Assembly: GCF_011305535.1 (NCBI RefSeq)
Contig: NZ_CP049905.1
Location: 620,001 to 684,000, forward strand
Source: Diaphorobacter sp. HDW4B
Lineage (GTDB): Bacteria > Pseudomonadota > Gammaproteobacteria > Burkholderiales > Burkholderiaceae_C
Length of the DNA stretch: 64,000 nt
Reading direction: 5' to 3'
In this document: piece after piece, positions 9,467 to 17,498 of the stretch
Layout of the letters: every line of letters begins with the position of its first letter
How positions within the stretch are numbered: position 1 is the first letter of the stretch
Translations under genes and position numbers: made by a program
Notes under the pieces: generated by a model
Database searches by the model: none
Seen by the model: the letters and a program-made list of their open reading frames with translations, nothing else
Told to the model about the DNA's origin: nothing

Positions 9467-10998
9467 CCAAGCTGCTCCACGGACATGTAGCGCTCGCGCC
9501 ATGCTTCGAAAGGCATGTCGTCGGCTTCTTCGATGGCGCGTTGCGCGGCCACCGATTTGTCGCTCATCGCCACATAGCGCTGCTGCTGCGCCTGTGTCCA
9601 CGGACGGTTCATCAGTGCATCGCGCGCGGCCTGCGAGTGCGCGCTGGTGAAGGCGATGAAGTTGTTGTCGTACTGCGCAGTGAGTTCGCGCAGCACATGG
9701 GCGGACGGCGTGCTGTCGGGCGACTGGAACAGCTTGATGGCTGCCTGCAGCGCCTTGGCATGGGCATCGCTGCCTTCTGCGGCGTCGAGCGCTGCGGCAA
9801 TCGGCAGGCATTCTTCGAGCACCTGCTGACCCCATTCGACCAGCGCAATGTTCTTGCCGTTCTTCACCAGTTGCAGACCGGGCTCGCGGCCACGTTCTGC
9901 CGTCAGGTGCTGGTTGTTCTTGAGCTGCGTGATTTCTTCGGGCGTGTCCGGCGGGCTGTCGGAGTACAGGCAGTGCAGCAGGAACACGTCGAGCACGCGC
10001 ATGGTGTCGGCGTTGATGCCGACCGACTCGAACGGGTCGAGATCCATCAGACGCACCTCGACATACTCCACGCCGCGCTCGCGCAGCGCGTGCAGCGGAC
10101 GCTCGCCGCTCTTGGTCGTGCGCTTGGGGCGAATCGTGCCGTAGAACTCGTTTTCGATCTGCAGCAGGCTGGTGCCAAGCTGGTTGTACTCGCCACCGGG
10201 ATTGCGAACGCCGACCTGCTCATACGCGGGATAAGGACGTGTGAGCGCTTCGTGCAGCGAGTTCGCGTAGCCTTCCAGACCGTTGTAGCTGACGGCCAGC
10301 GTGGCCTGCGCATCGCTCTGATAACCAAGCCGACCCATGCGCAGCGACGTGGCATGCGGCAGATACAGCGCGCGCCTGCCATCGGCGAGCGGCTTGAGCG
10401 CATGCTGACGGCCTTCGACAAAGCTGGGGCACAGCGCAGGTGATGCGCCAAACAGATACAGCAGCACGAACGCGTGGCGACGGAAATTGCGGATCAGGCC
10501 GAAGTACTCTTCGCTCGTCACGCCGGGCAGCGACCAGTTGTAGTGGATGCCCGAAATCGTCTGCATGCGGCGGCCATAGCGGTGGCCGAGGCCCATGCGG
10601 TACACGCTCTTGGAGCGGCCCGAATTCGACAGGCCATAGCGCCCCAGCGGAATCGTCTCGTCCGTGGGCAGCACGCAGGGCATGCTCGACACCCACAGCG
10701 TCTCATCGTTGCAGTGCGATGTCAGCTCACGGTGCACGAACTGGTGCACCTCGACCAGTTCGTCCAGGCATTCCTGCACCGAAGGCTGCACACCCGTGAT
10801 GAGTTCAAGCTGCGACTCGCTGTAGTCGGTGGTGATGTGTGGATGTGTCAGGGCCGACCCCAATCCCTTGGGATGTGGTGTCAATGCCAGAGCGCCAGTG
10901 GGCAGTGCCCGCAACCCCTCTTTTTCAATGCCGCGACGCATGCCCGCCAGACGCTCCTTCGAGAGTCCGGCGATGTGCTGTTGCAAGGTATTTGTCAT
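9463..10998 (-). CDS. gshA: Glutamate-cysteine ligase, enterobacterial type
   Basis: A 511-residue ATP-dependent ligase that forms gamma-glutamylcysteine, the first step of glutathione synthesis. Length and the order of conserved blocks match the E. coli type GshA: an early GIEKEGLR segment, LGSALTHPHITTDYSE, SMPCVLP, YGLSNSGRSKSVYR, QTISGIHYNWSLP, YLFGASPAL, and LQIENEFYGTIRPKR. Only the first enzyme of the pathway is present; gshB is not in the window. It is followed with a 4-bp overlap by the FUSC gene. The glutathione link is relevant to the frmA/fghA pair at 58.8-61 kb, which needs glutathione. Confidence 0.96.
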   Translation of the reverse strand: MTNTLQQHIAGLSKERLAGMRRGIEKEGLRALPTGALALTPHPKGLGSALTHPHITTDYSESQLELITGVQPSVQECLDELVEVHQFVHRELTSHCNDETLWVSSMPCVLPTDETIPLGRYGLSNSGRSKSVYRMGLGHRYGRRMQTISGIHYNWSLPGVTSEEYFGLIRNFRRHAFVLLYLFGASPALCPSFVEGRQHALKPLADGRRALYLPHATSLRMGRLGYQSDAQATLAVSYNGLEGYANSLHEALTRPYPAYEQVGVRNPGGEYNQLGTSLLQIENEFYGTIRPKRTTKSGERPLHALRERGVEYVEVRLMDLDPFESVGINADTMRVLDVFLLHCLYSDSPPDTPEEITQLKNNQHLTAERGREPGLQLVKNGKNIALVEWGQQVLEECLPIAAALDAAEGSDAHAKALQAAIKLFQSPDSTPSAHVLRELTAQYDNNFIAFTSAHSQAARDALMNRPWTQAQQQRYVAMSDKSVAAQRAIEEADDMPFEAWRERYMSVEQLG

Positions 10999-11183
10999 TC
11001 TTTGTGCGCTTCCATCACTGATGTGAGGGGGTGGAACTTAGCACGGAGTGCCACGGCCTGCCGAAACCCGCGACTCAAGCGCCTTGTCGAATCGGGGAAA
11101 CCGTGCTTGGTCCGCAGTGATTCCTCAAATTGAGGTAGGAAACATGCAGAACGGCCTCCCGATCCGAGCGCAACGACCGTCCG

Positions 11184-12101
11184 TCAGTGCCCACTTTGGG
11201 CCGCAGCCAAGGCCTTTTCGAACTCGTGCGCGCCCTGCTCCATCCCGCCCTGTGGCACCTTCTGGCCGGCGGGATCGGTCACTGCAGCCAACTGCTCGGC
11301 CAGTTTCTCCGGAACGTCCGGGCCCACACCTAGATGGATACCCTCAGTCATGGTGATCTGCGCTGCCTCGAACGAGCCAGCCCCCGCCAGCAGGATGGTG
11401 CGCGTGGGCGCGCTCTCGTGGGCCAGCACCAGCATGGCGGGCACGACGGACTCGGGCGTGAGGGCATCCAGCACCTGCTGCGGCATCAGGCCTTCAGTCA
11501 TTCGGGTGTGGGCCGTGGGCGCGAGCGCGTTCACGTGAATGCCGTACTTCGCGCCTTCAATGGCCAGCGTCTGCATCATGCCGACCTGCGCGAGCTTGGC
11601 CGCACCGTAGTTGGTCTGACCGAAGTTGCCGTACAGGCCCGTGGAGGATGTCGTCATCACGATGCGGCCGTATTTCTGCTCGATCATGTATGGCCACACC
11701 GCCTTGCAGCAGTTGGCTGCACCCATCAGGTGCACATCGACGACCAAGCGGAAATCCGCCATGTCCATCTTGGCAAACGACTTGTCGCGCAGAATGCCCG
11801 CGTTGTTCACGAGGATGTCGACGCGGGCCCAGATGTCGATGGCCTGCTGCACCATGGCCTGCACGGCGGCAAAGTCGGTCACCGACGCGCCATTGGCAAT
11901 CGCCTCGCCACCAGCAGCGCGAATCTCGGCCACCACGGCTTCGGCGGCGCTCACCGAGCCGCCGCTGCCGTCCACCGCCCCGCCCAGATCGTTGACCAGC
12001 ACCTTGGCACCGCGCGCGGCCAGCGCCAATGCATGCTGTTTGCCCAGACCGCCGCCTGCGCCGGTCACAATTGCCACCTTGCCATCAAAGCGAATTGCCA
12101 T
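11184..12101 (-). CDS. SDR-family oxidoreductase, 17beta-HSD4 / MFE-2-like
   Basis: A 305-residue NAD(P)-dependent short-chain dehydrogenase. The Rossmann dinucleotide motif TGAGGGLG is at 13-20, followed by NNAG near 98-101, the catalytic Ser in a TTSS segment and Tyr/Lys in YGAAK. The insertion VNDLGGAVDGSGGS after beta-2 is typical of the (3R)-hydroxyacyl-CoA dehydrogenase domain of multifunctional enzyme type 2. A fatty-acyl-CoA or steroid-type substrate is therefore plausible. A C-terminal extension of about 50 residues lies beyond the basic SDR fold. It reads away from the DnaA-box region; gshA starts 185 bp downstream of its stop. Confidence 0.9.
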   Translation of the reverse strand: MAIRFDGKVAIVTGAGGGLGKQHALALAARGAKVLVNDLGGAVDGSGGSVSAAEAVVAEIRAAGGEAIANGASVTDFAAVQAMVQQAIDIWARVDILVNNAGILRDKSFAKMDMADFRLVVDVHLMGAANCCKAVWPYMIEQKYGRIVMTTSSTGLYGNFGQTNYGAAKLAQVGMMQTLAIEGAKYGIHVNALAPTAHTRMTEGLMPQQVLDALTPESVVPAMLVLAHESAPTRTILLAGAGSFEAAQITMTEGIHLGVGPDVPEKLAEQLAAVTDPAGQKVPQGGMEQGAHEFEKALAAAQSGH

Positions 12102-12279
12102 CTATCTTGCTCCTGATCAAATATTGTGCGGGTTGCGTCCATTCGGCGGACCGAGGAACCAGCCCTGCTCGCGTCGAATCGCATGCATGTTAGTACGCCA
12201 ATCGCCGCAACTGCCACGAGTACGAGTCACGTTCGCTACAGGTTTGCGCAAGAAAGCCTGCCTGCAGCCCGTCCTAGGG

Positions 12280-12639
12280 TTATCCCTTGAATTGATGGAC
12301 AACTATGTGGATAACTGTGGACATTGCGGGTATTCGGCATGTAAGTCGTTGATTTACAATGAGTCACATTCCGACGCACAAATTTTAGGCATGGCCAATG
12401 GATTCATCTGCATGTCATCCAAGCCTGTTTGCGGGTTGTTCAGGCAAACGCTGCACAATCCTGTGGATAACCCTGAACAAAGGCTGTACTGCGCATGCAA
12501 GCCATTGATTTCAAACGAATCACCACCCGATGCCTGCTTTTTGAGCAGCGTGTAAATTGTTATCCCTGATCGCATTGGACAATCATGGGGATAACTTTGG
12601 ATAAACGCCAAAAATTCGCCCTAAGTCATTGATTTCAAA
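12280..12639. other. DnaA-box-like cluster with three 17-mer repeats (oriC-like module array) in a 669-bp gene-free stretch
   Basis: No credible gene lies in 12102-12770. TGTGGATAA occurs perfectly at 12306-12314 and 12472-12480. One-mismatch copies are TGGGGATAA (12586-12594) and TTTGGATAA (12596-12604), and partial opposite-strand matches start at 12280 (TTATCCCTT) and 12560 (TTATCCCTG). Downstream of each of the first three box groups lies a 17-mer: AAGTCGTTGATTTACAA (12343-12359), AAGCCATTGATTTCAAA (12499-12515) and AAGTCATTGATTTCAAA (12623-12639), at offsets of 37, 27 and 37 bp. Repeated 9-mers plus AT-leaning 17-mers are what replication origins or DnaA-titration loci look like. Flanking genes read away on both sides. 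Whether it is the working oriC cannot be decided here, because dnaA, dnaN and gyrB are absent. Confidence 0.6.
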
Positions 12640-12770
12640 AGACTGACCTTGCAGCGCCCAAAATTTGGGCAAAGCGCAGTCAAGCAAGCCAGAGACCATT
12701 TGTGAAAACAAGCGCCGTTTCCAGCGCTAAGATGGACGGTTTCGCGCTTCGCCCGTCAGCCTTTTCCACC

Positions 12771-13070
12771 ATGAGTTCCACACCCAACGTCGCCCCCTTC
12801 TTCATCGCCAAAGTGGGAGACGATGGAACGCAAGTGGATGCCTGGCCCGACCAGCCGCTGCTCACCTCGCTGGAGCAAGGTGGCGTGGACTGGCCCAGTT
12901 CCTGCCGCAATGGCACCTGCCGCACCTGCATCGGTTTTCTCTCCAAGGGCGAGGTGCGCTACGAAATCGAATGGCCGGGCCTGTCGCCCGAAGAAAAGGC
13001 CGAAGGCTGGGTGCTGCCCTGCTGCGCCTATCCTCTGACCGATCTGCAGATCGAGAACTCGTCTATCTGA
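12771..13070 (+). CDS. 2Fe-2S ferredoxin, plant type
   Basis: A 99-residue soluble electron carrier with the [2Fe-2S] ligand pattern Cys45-x4-Cys50-x2-Cys53 and a distal Cys at 84 (a CC pair at 84-85). Start ATG 12771 is chosen because the family fold begins only at residue 8; an in-frame ATG at 12702 would add an unrelated 23-residue leader. Stand-alone ferredoxins of this size serve oxygenases or reductases. No such partner is adjacent, so the redox partner is unknown. It is the first rightward gene after the DnaA-box region. Confidence 0.88.
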   Translation: MSSTPNVAPFFIAKVGDDGTQVDAWPDQPLLTSLEQGGVDWPSSCRNGTCRTCIGFLSKGEVRYEIEWPGLSPEEKAEGWVLPCCAYPLTDLQIENSSI

Positions 13071-13410
13071 GTTTCTGGAGCGCTTGCGCAACGCCGCAAA
13101 TGCCTGCCACCGGCGCGGGCACATTGCAAGCATTCCTCGCCGTCCACTGATTTCATTCGCGAGATTGCCAGCGCACTTGCTCGCCTCTGGACTAAAATTG
13201 CGGCCTTCGGGATTTGTAATCCCTCCACCGGGCGACCTGCTGGTCGCATCGCATGTTCTTTAGGGGCCGCCCTGCGCGGGCATTTTTTGTTGCTGCCATC
13301 GATGACCGCATGTCGTCGAGTCGAGGTGCATACAGGAAACGCATGGCCAACGCTGGGGACAGGCGTTGCCCAGCATGACGCACGGCACACACCCCTATCG
13401 AAAGCCCCGC
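13071..13410 (+). other. Structured untranslated leader upstream of ribBX (three hairpins ending in a terminator)
   Basis: This 340-bp stretch has no credible gene. It contains, in order, hairpin 1 (GGGATT 13209-13214 / AATCCC 13218-13223, 3-nt loop), hairpin 2 (GCGACC 13232-13237 / GGTCGC 13242-13247, 4-nt loop) and a GC hairpin with a T6 tail (13269-13288). The ribBX start follows about 120 bp later. The arrangement resembles an attenuator or riboswitch expression platform. The conserved sequence boxes of the FMN (RFN) element, the usual regulator here, are not recognisable. It could also be an independent small RNA ending at the terminator. Confidence 0.45.
13269..13288 (+). terminator. 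Intrinsic terminator inside the ribBX leader
   Basis: GCCC (13269-13272) pairs with GGGC (13278-13281) around a 5-nt loop, followed after one A by six T (13283-13288). The stem is short but GC-only. It sits before, not after, ribBX, which suggests conditional termination or the end of a small transcript. Confidence 0.55.
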
Positions 13411-14532
13411 ATGAATTCCCCCCTCACGCCTGTGCCGGTTTCCTCCGTTGAAGAAATCGTGGCCGAAATGCGCGCTGGACGCATCGTCATTCTGGTGGAC
13501 GAAGAAGACCGCGAGAACGAAGGCGATCTGGTGCTCGCCTCCGATCATGTGACGCCCGAGGCCATCAACTTCATGGCCAAGTTCGGTCGTGGCCTGATCT
13601 GCCTGACGCTGAGCCGCGAACGCTGCGAACTGCTCAAGCTGCCGCCCATGGTGGCGCGCAACGGCACGAAGATGGGCACCGCTTTCACCGTGTCGATCGA
13701 AGCCGCCGAGGGCGTGACCACCGGCATCTCCGCCGCTGACCGTTCGCGCACCGTGCAGGCCGCCGTCGCGAAGAACGCCACCGCTGCCGATCTGGTTCAG
13801 CCCGGTCACATCTTCCCTCTGCAAGCCGTGGACGGCGGCGTGCTCATGCGCGCCGGTCACACCGAAGCCGGTTGCGACCTGGCCGCCATGGCAGGCTGCT
13901 CGCCCTCTGCCGTGATCTGCGAAGTGATGAAGGATGACGGCACGATGGCCCGTCTGCCCGACCTGCAGTTGTTTGCTGCTGAACACGGTCTCAAGATCGG
14001 CACCATCGCCGACCTGATCCAATACCGCAGCAGCCACGAATCACTGGTGCAGAAGGTCAGCTCGCGCGAGCTGCAGACCGCCTACGGCACCTTCACCGCA
14101 CACGCTTTCCACGAATCCACCAGCAACTCCGTGCACCTGGCGCTGGTTCAAGGCGCGTGGAGCGCTGACGACAGCGTGCCGGTGCGCGTGCATGAGCCGC
14201 TTTCCGTGCTCGACGCGCTGGAAATCAACCGCTCCATGCATTCGTGGAGCCTGCAATCGAGCCTTGAATACATCGCCAAACAAGGCAAGGGCGTGGCCGT
14301 GCTGCTGAACTGCGGTGAAAGCGGCGAACAACTGCTCGAACAATTCGATGGCAAGGCCCGCTCGGCCCATGCGCCCGAACGCGGCCGCATGGACCTGCGC
14401 TCGTATGGCGTGGGCGCGCAGATCCTGCGCGAAATCGGCGTGCAGAAAATGCAACTCCTCGGTCAACCGCGCCGCATGCCCAGCATGGCTGGCTACGGTC
14501 TCGAAATCACCGGCTACATCCCCAAGGACTGA
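13411..14532 (+). CDS. ribBX: 3,4-dihydroxy-2-butanone 4-phosphate synthase with degenerate GTP cyclohydrolase II-like domain (RibBX type)
   Basis: 373 residues from ATG 13411; an in-frame ATG at 13366 would add 15 residues lacking family similarity. The N-terminal 205 residues are a DHBP synthase domain with the acidic metal/substrate motif [11 protein letters not shown] (30-40) and the later HTEAGCDLA block. It converts ribulose 5-phosphate to the four-carbon precursor of riboflavin. The C-terminal domain aligns in length and order with GTP cyclohydrolase II but lacks its zinc-binding Cys cluster and SECLTGD-type motif, as described for RibBX proteins, so it probably has no cyclohydrolase activity. 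ribH starts 5 bp after it and nusB overlaps ribH: a clear riboflavin operon. Confidence 0.9.
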   Translation: MNSPLTPVPVSSVEEIVAEMRAGRIVILVDEEDRENEGDLVLASDHVTPEAINFMAKFGRGLICLTLSRERCELLKLPPMVARNGTKMGTAFTVSIEAAEGVTTGISAADRSRTVQAAVAKNATAADLVQPGHIFPLQAVDGGVLMRAGHTEAGCDLAAMAGCSPSAVICEVMKDDGTMARLPDLQLFAAEHGLKIGTIADLIQYRSSHESLVQKVSSRELQTAYGTFTAHAFHESTSNSVHLALVQGAWSADDSVPVRVHEPLSVLDALEINRSMHSWSLQSSLEYIAKQGKGVAVLLNCGESGEQLLEQFDGKARSAHAPERGRMDLRSYGVGAQILREIGVQKMQLLGQPRRMPSMAGYGLEITGYIPKD

Positions 14533-14537
14533 ACTCT

Positions 14538-15044
14538 ATGCAAGGCGCAAACAAAGGCTCCAACATCCCTCTGGACGGCGAAGGCCTGACCATCGGCATC
14601 GTTCAGGCCCGCTTCAATGAAGACATCACGAACGCGCTGTTCGATGCATGCCATGCTGAGCTGATCAAGCTCGGCGTGGATGCCGACAGCATCGACCACA
14701 TCACCGTGCCCGGCGCGCTGGAAGTGCCGCTGGCGCTGCAGACGCTGGCCAATCGCGGTGAATACGACGCGTTGATCGCTCTCGGCTGCATCATCCGCGG
14801 CGAGACCTACCACTTCGAGTTGGTGGCCAACGAATCCGGCGCGGGCGTGACCCGCATCGGCCTCGACTACGACCTGCCGATCGCCAACGCGATTCTCACT
14901 ACCGAGAACATGGAACAAGCCGTCGCGCGCCAGACCGAAAAAGGTGCTGACGCCGCGCGCGTGGCCGTCGAGATGGCGCTGCTGGTGAACCAGCTCGCCA
15001 TTCCCGAAGATGAACTGGACAACCTTTTGAATGGAGAGCAGTGA
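14538..15044 (+). CDS. ribH: 6,7-dimethyl-8-ribityllumazine synthase
   Basis: A 168-residue enzyme that condenses 3,4-dihydroxy-2-butanone 4-phosphate (product of the upstream gene) with the ribitylaminopyrimidine to give lumazine, the penultimate riboflavin intermediate. Seen: the early [11 protein letters not shown] segment, the substrate-binding stretch [28 protein letters not shown] with the catalytic His, and [16 protein letters not shown]. Length is normal for the family. The stop overlaps the nusB start (TGATG at 15042-15046), so translation is probably coupled. Confidence 0.96.
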   Translation: MQGANKGSNIPLDGEGLTIGIVQARFNEDITNALFDACHAELIKLGVDADSIDHITVPGALEVPLALQTLANRGEYDALIALGCIIRGETYHFELVANESGAGVTRIGLDYDLPIANAILTTENMEQAVARQTEKGADAARVAVEMALLVNQLAIPEDELDNLLNGEQ

Positions 15045-15577
15045 TGAGTGATCTGAACGCACCCCGCCCTCCCCGTCAGTCGCGCAAGGGCACGACCAGC
15101 ACTGGCGCTCGCAAAGCCGCCTCCAAGTCGGGCCGCAGCCGCGCGCGCGAATTCGCGCTGCAAGCGCTGTACCAGTACATCGTGAGCGGCAACGAGCCCG
15201 CATCGATCGACCTGTTCACCCGCGACCTCGCAGGCTTTCACAAGGCCGACGCCGCGCACTACGACGCCGTGCTGCATGGCTGCATCACCACCGCCGAAGA
15301 ACTGGACAAGCTGATCGAACCCAAGCTCGACCGCAAGCTCTCCGAAATCTCCCCCATCGAACATGCCGTGATGTGGATCGGCGTCTACGAATTCCTGCAC
15401 TGCATGGACGTGCCATGGCGCGTCGTGCTCAACGAATGCATCGAACTCGCCAAGGAATTCGGCGGCACCGACGGCCACAAATATGTGAACGGCGTGCTCA
15501 ACGGCCTGGCCCCGCAGCTGCGCGAAAAGGAAGTCGCCGCAGACAAGCAAAAAGCCCCGGCGGAACCCACCGAGTAA
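15044..15577 (+). CDS. nusB: Transcription antitermination factor NusB
   Basis: 177 residues from ATG 15044, preceded by GGAGAG at a suitable distance; a GTG one codon earlier (15041) is possible. NusB is a helical RNA-binding protein that joins NusE (S10) on boxA RNA to promote antitermination of rRNA operons. A basic N-terminal extension of about 35 residues precedes the domain, which begins at [14 protein letters not shown]. The signature [20 protein letters not shown] and the closing [11 protein letters not shown] are present. ribH-nusB order is widespread in proteobacteria. A strong GC hairpin follows at 15607-15632. Confidence 0.95.
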   Translation: MSDLNAPRPPRQSRKGTTSTGARKAASKSGRSRAREFALQALYQYIVSGNEPASIDLFTRDLAGFHKADAAHYDAVLHGCITTAEELDKLIEPKLDRKLSEISPIEHAVMWIGVYEFLHCMDVPWRVVLNECIELAKEFGGTDGHKYVNGVLNGLAPQLREKEVAADKQKAPAEPTE

Positions 15578-15606
15578 AAAGCAAACAAAACAGCCCCTCC
15601 CTCTGC

Positions 15607-15632
15607 GCCCGCTCCCGAATACCGGAGCGGGC
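15607..15632 (+). terminator. GC hairpin after nusB (terminator-like, no T-run)
   Basis: GCCCGCTCC (15607-15615) and GGAGCGGGC (15624-15632) form a 9-bp perfect stem with an 8-nt loop. No U-tract follows, so it may stabilise the 3' end of the rib-nusB message rather than terminate by itself. Confidence 0.4.
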
Positions 15633-15670
15633 CTGCGAAGCAAAGCGAGCCTCCGAACCGTCAGCCCCAA

Positions 15671-15764
15671 CGCCAAGACAGCCCCTCAGGCTAGGCGTCG
15701 AAACCGCAGACAGTATGTTCATACGGCAAGGCTTCGCAACGACGCATGAGGGGCTGTATTGGCG
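15671..15764 (+). repeat. Dispersed structured repeat, copy 1 (94 bp)
   Basis: Terminal arms CGCCAAGACAGCCCCTCA (15671-15688) and TGAGGGGCTGTATTGGCG (15747-15764) are complementary with one mismatch. They enclose a 58-nt core (15689-15746) that contains an inner hairpin GTATG-TT-CATAC. The core matches the reverse complement of copy 2 (60015-60072) at all but a few positions around the inner loop plus two single changes. It lies between nusB and the aminotransferase gene. No open reading frame is evident in it. Confidence 0.8.
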
Positions 15765-15823
15765 CCCCAAAACGACCAGCCAATCGGAACCGCAAGGTTT
15801 CGTGAACCTCAAGAAACAGCGAA

Positions 15824-17008
15824 ATGAAATTCTCACAGCGCGCGGAACGTATTGAACCTTTTTACGTGATGGAAGTGGCCAAGGCCGCGCAGCAACTCGC
15901 CCGTGAAGTCGCAGGAACCTCCAACCCGATGATCTTCCTGAACATCGGCGAGCCCGACTTCACCGCGCCCCCACTCGTGCAGGAAGCGGCCGACCGCGCC
16001 GTGCGCGCAGGCATCACCCAGTACACCAACGCCCTCGGCCTCGAAGCCCTGCGCGAGAAGATCAGCGAGTGGTATCTCACCCGCTTCGGCGTGAATGTTC
16101 CGGCCCGCCGCATCGTCGTGACGGCTGGCGCATCGGCCGCGCTGCAATTGGCATGTCTCGCACTCATCGAAAAGGGCGACGAGATCCTGATGCCCGACCC
16201 GAGCTATCCGTGCAACCGCCACTTCGTGAGCGCTGCGGACGGCAATGCGGTGCTGATTCCAACGACCGCCGAAGAACGCTACCAACTGAGCGCCGCCAAG
16301 GTCGAAGCCGCCTGGGGCGAGAAGACACGCGGCGTGCTGCTGGCCTCGCCATCGAACCCGACCGGCACCTCGATCGCGCCCGACGAGCTGCGCAGCATCC
16401 ACAAGGTGGTGCAGGAACGCGGCGGCATCACCATCATCGACGAGATCTACCTTGGCCTGTCGTACGACGATGCCTTCGGTCAGACGGCGCTGGCCATCGA
16501 CGACAACATCATCAGCATCAACAGCTTCAGCAAGTACTTCAACATGACGGGCTGGCGTCTGGGCTGGATGGTCGTGCCCGATGCCATGGTGCCGGTGATC
16601 GAACGCATGGCGCAGAACCTGTTCATCTGTGCAAGCACGATTTCGCAGCATGCCGCGCTCGCCTGTTTCGAGCCGGACAGCATCGCCGAATACGAACAGC
16701 GCCGCGCGCAGTTCAAGGCACGTCGCGACTACTTCATTCCGGCACTCAACGAGCTCGGCCTGTCGGTTCCGGTCATGCCCGACGGCGCGTTCTACGCCTG
16801 GGCCGACTGCACGCAGGCTGCCGAGAAAATAGGCGTCAACGGCAGTTGGGACTTTGCACTGGAAGTGATGAAGCGCTCACATCTGGCGATCACCCCGGGC
16901 CGCGATTTCGGCACTGCGGACACCAGTCGCTTCGTGCGCTTCTCGACCGCCAATTCGATGGCCCAGTTGCAGGAAGCGGTGGCCCGCCTCAAGCAGCTCA
17001 TCGGCTGA
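15824..17008 (+). CDS. Pyridoxal phosphate-dependent aminotransferase (class I/II, aspartate/alanine type)
   Basis: A 394-residue fold-type I enzyme. Seen: GEPDF (about residues 43-47), the TAGASAALQLA cofactor phosphate region, SPSNPTGT, DEIYLGLSYD with the PLP-pyridine Asp, and SFSKYFNMTGWRLGW carrying the Schiff-base Lys. The late arginine typical of carboxylate recognition is in the SRFVRFS segment. Closest in plan to aspartate/alanine-like transaminases (YfdZ/AlaA-like); the exact amino acid cannot be read. It stands between the repeat element and ybgC, 67 bp from the latter, and may be its own transcription unit. Confidence 0.9.
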   Translation: MKFSQRAERIEPFYVMEVAKAAQQLAREVAGTSNPMIFLNIGEPDFTAPPLVQEAADRAVRAGITQYTNALGLEALREKISEWYLTRFGVNVPARRIVVTAGASAALQLACLALIEKGDEILMPDPSYPCNRHFVSAADGNAVLIPTTAEERYQLSAAKVEAAWGEKTRGVLLASPSNPTGTSIAPDELRSIHKVVQERGGITIIDEIYLGLSYDDAFGQTALAIDDNIISINSFSKYFNMTGWRLGWMVVPDAMVPVIERMAQNLFICASTISQHAALACFEPDSIAEYEQRRAQFKARRDYFIPALNELGLSVPVMPDGAFYAWADCTQAAEKIGVNGSWDFALEVMKRSHLAITPGRDFGTADTSRFVRFSTANSMAQLQEAVARLKQLIG

Positions 17009-17075
17009 AAGCCCCAACAGCAGCAGCCAAAGGCCATTCCGAATGAACAGGACAAACCACAACAAAGGTGAAACC

Positions 17076-17498
17076 GTGGCATTTGAATGGCCCGTCAGAA
17101 TTTATTGGGAGGACACGGATGCGGGCGGCATTGTGTTCTACGCCAACTATCTGAAGTTCTTCGAACGTGCGCGCACCGAGTGGCTGCGCTCCATCGGTTT
17201 CGGCCAGCACAACATGCGGGAACAAACGGGTGGAATGTTTGTCGTAACCGGTGCCGATCTGCGTTATCACCGCCCCGCCCGACTGGACGATGAACTGATT
17301 GTTACTGCCTCTGTCAGCGAAATGGGCAGAGCTTCGTTAACAATAGAACAGAAGGCGCTCCTCAAGCCAGCGCAGATGAATCACGCTTCCTCCCCCCAAC
17401 TTTTATGTGAAGCTTCCATCCGCATTGGCTGGGTGGACGCCGCCACCATGCGCCCGTCGCGCATTCCTGGCACTCTTTTGGAACAACTCTCATCATGA
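17076..17498 (+). CDS. ybgC: Tol-Pal-associated acyl-CoA thioesterase
   Basis: 140 residues from GTG 17076, preferred because AAAGGTG lies 5 nt upstream and the protein then begins at the family's normal N-terminus (FEWPVRIYWEDTDAGG); an ATG at 17043 would add 11 residues. It is a hotdog-fold thioesterase with the catalytic Asp in DTDAGG and the later FERARTEWLR helix. YbgC hydrolyses acyl-CoA or acyl-ACP and is nearly always the first gene of the tol-pal cluster. The stop overlaps tolQ by 4 bp (ATGA). Confidence 0.94.
   Translation: MAFEWPVRIYWEDTDAGGIVFYANYLKFFERARTEWLRSIGFGQHNMREQTGGMFVVTGADLRYHRPARLDDELIVTASVSEMGRASLTIEQKALLKPAQMNHASSPQLLCEASIRIGWVDAATMRPSRIPGTLLEQLSS

Noticed and set aside
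9467-9835. 123-residue N-terminal extension of the FUSC transporter gene
   Set aside because: It would overlap gshA by 370 bp; the ATGA at 9463-9466 gives a natural coupled start and the family N-terminus.
12117-12302. 61-residue leftward frame inside the DnaA-box region
   Set aside because: No similarity or ribosome-binding site; it overlaps the repeat array.
13200-13260. tRNA-like anticodon arm at GGGATT-TGT-AATCCC
   Set aside because: No acceptor stem, T-arm or CCA could be fitted around it; the loop has only 3 nt.
13071-13410. FMN (RFN) riboswitch before ribBX
   Set aside because: Expected by context, but the conserved RFN boxes could not be found; kept only as an unclassified structured leader.
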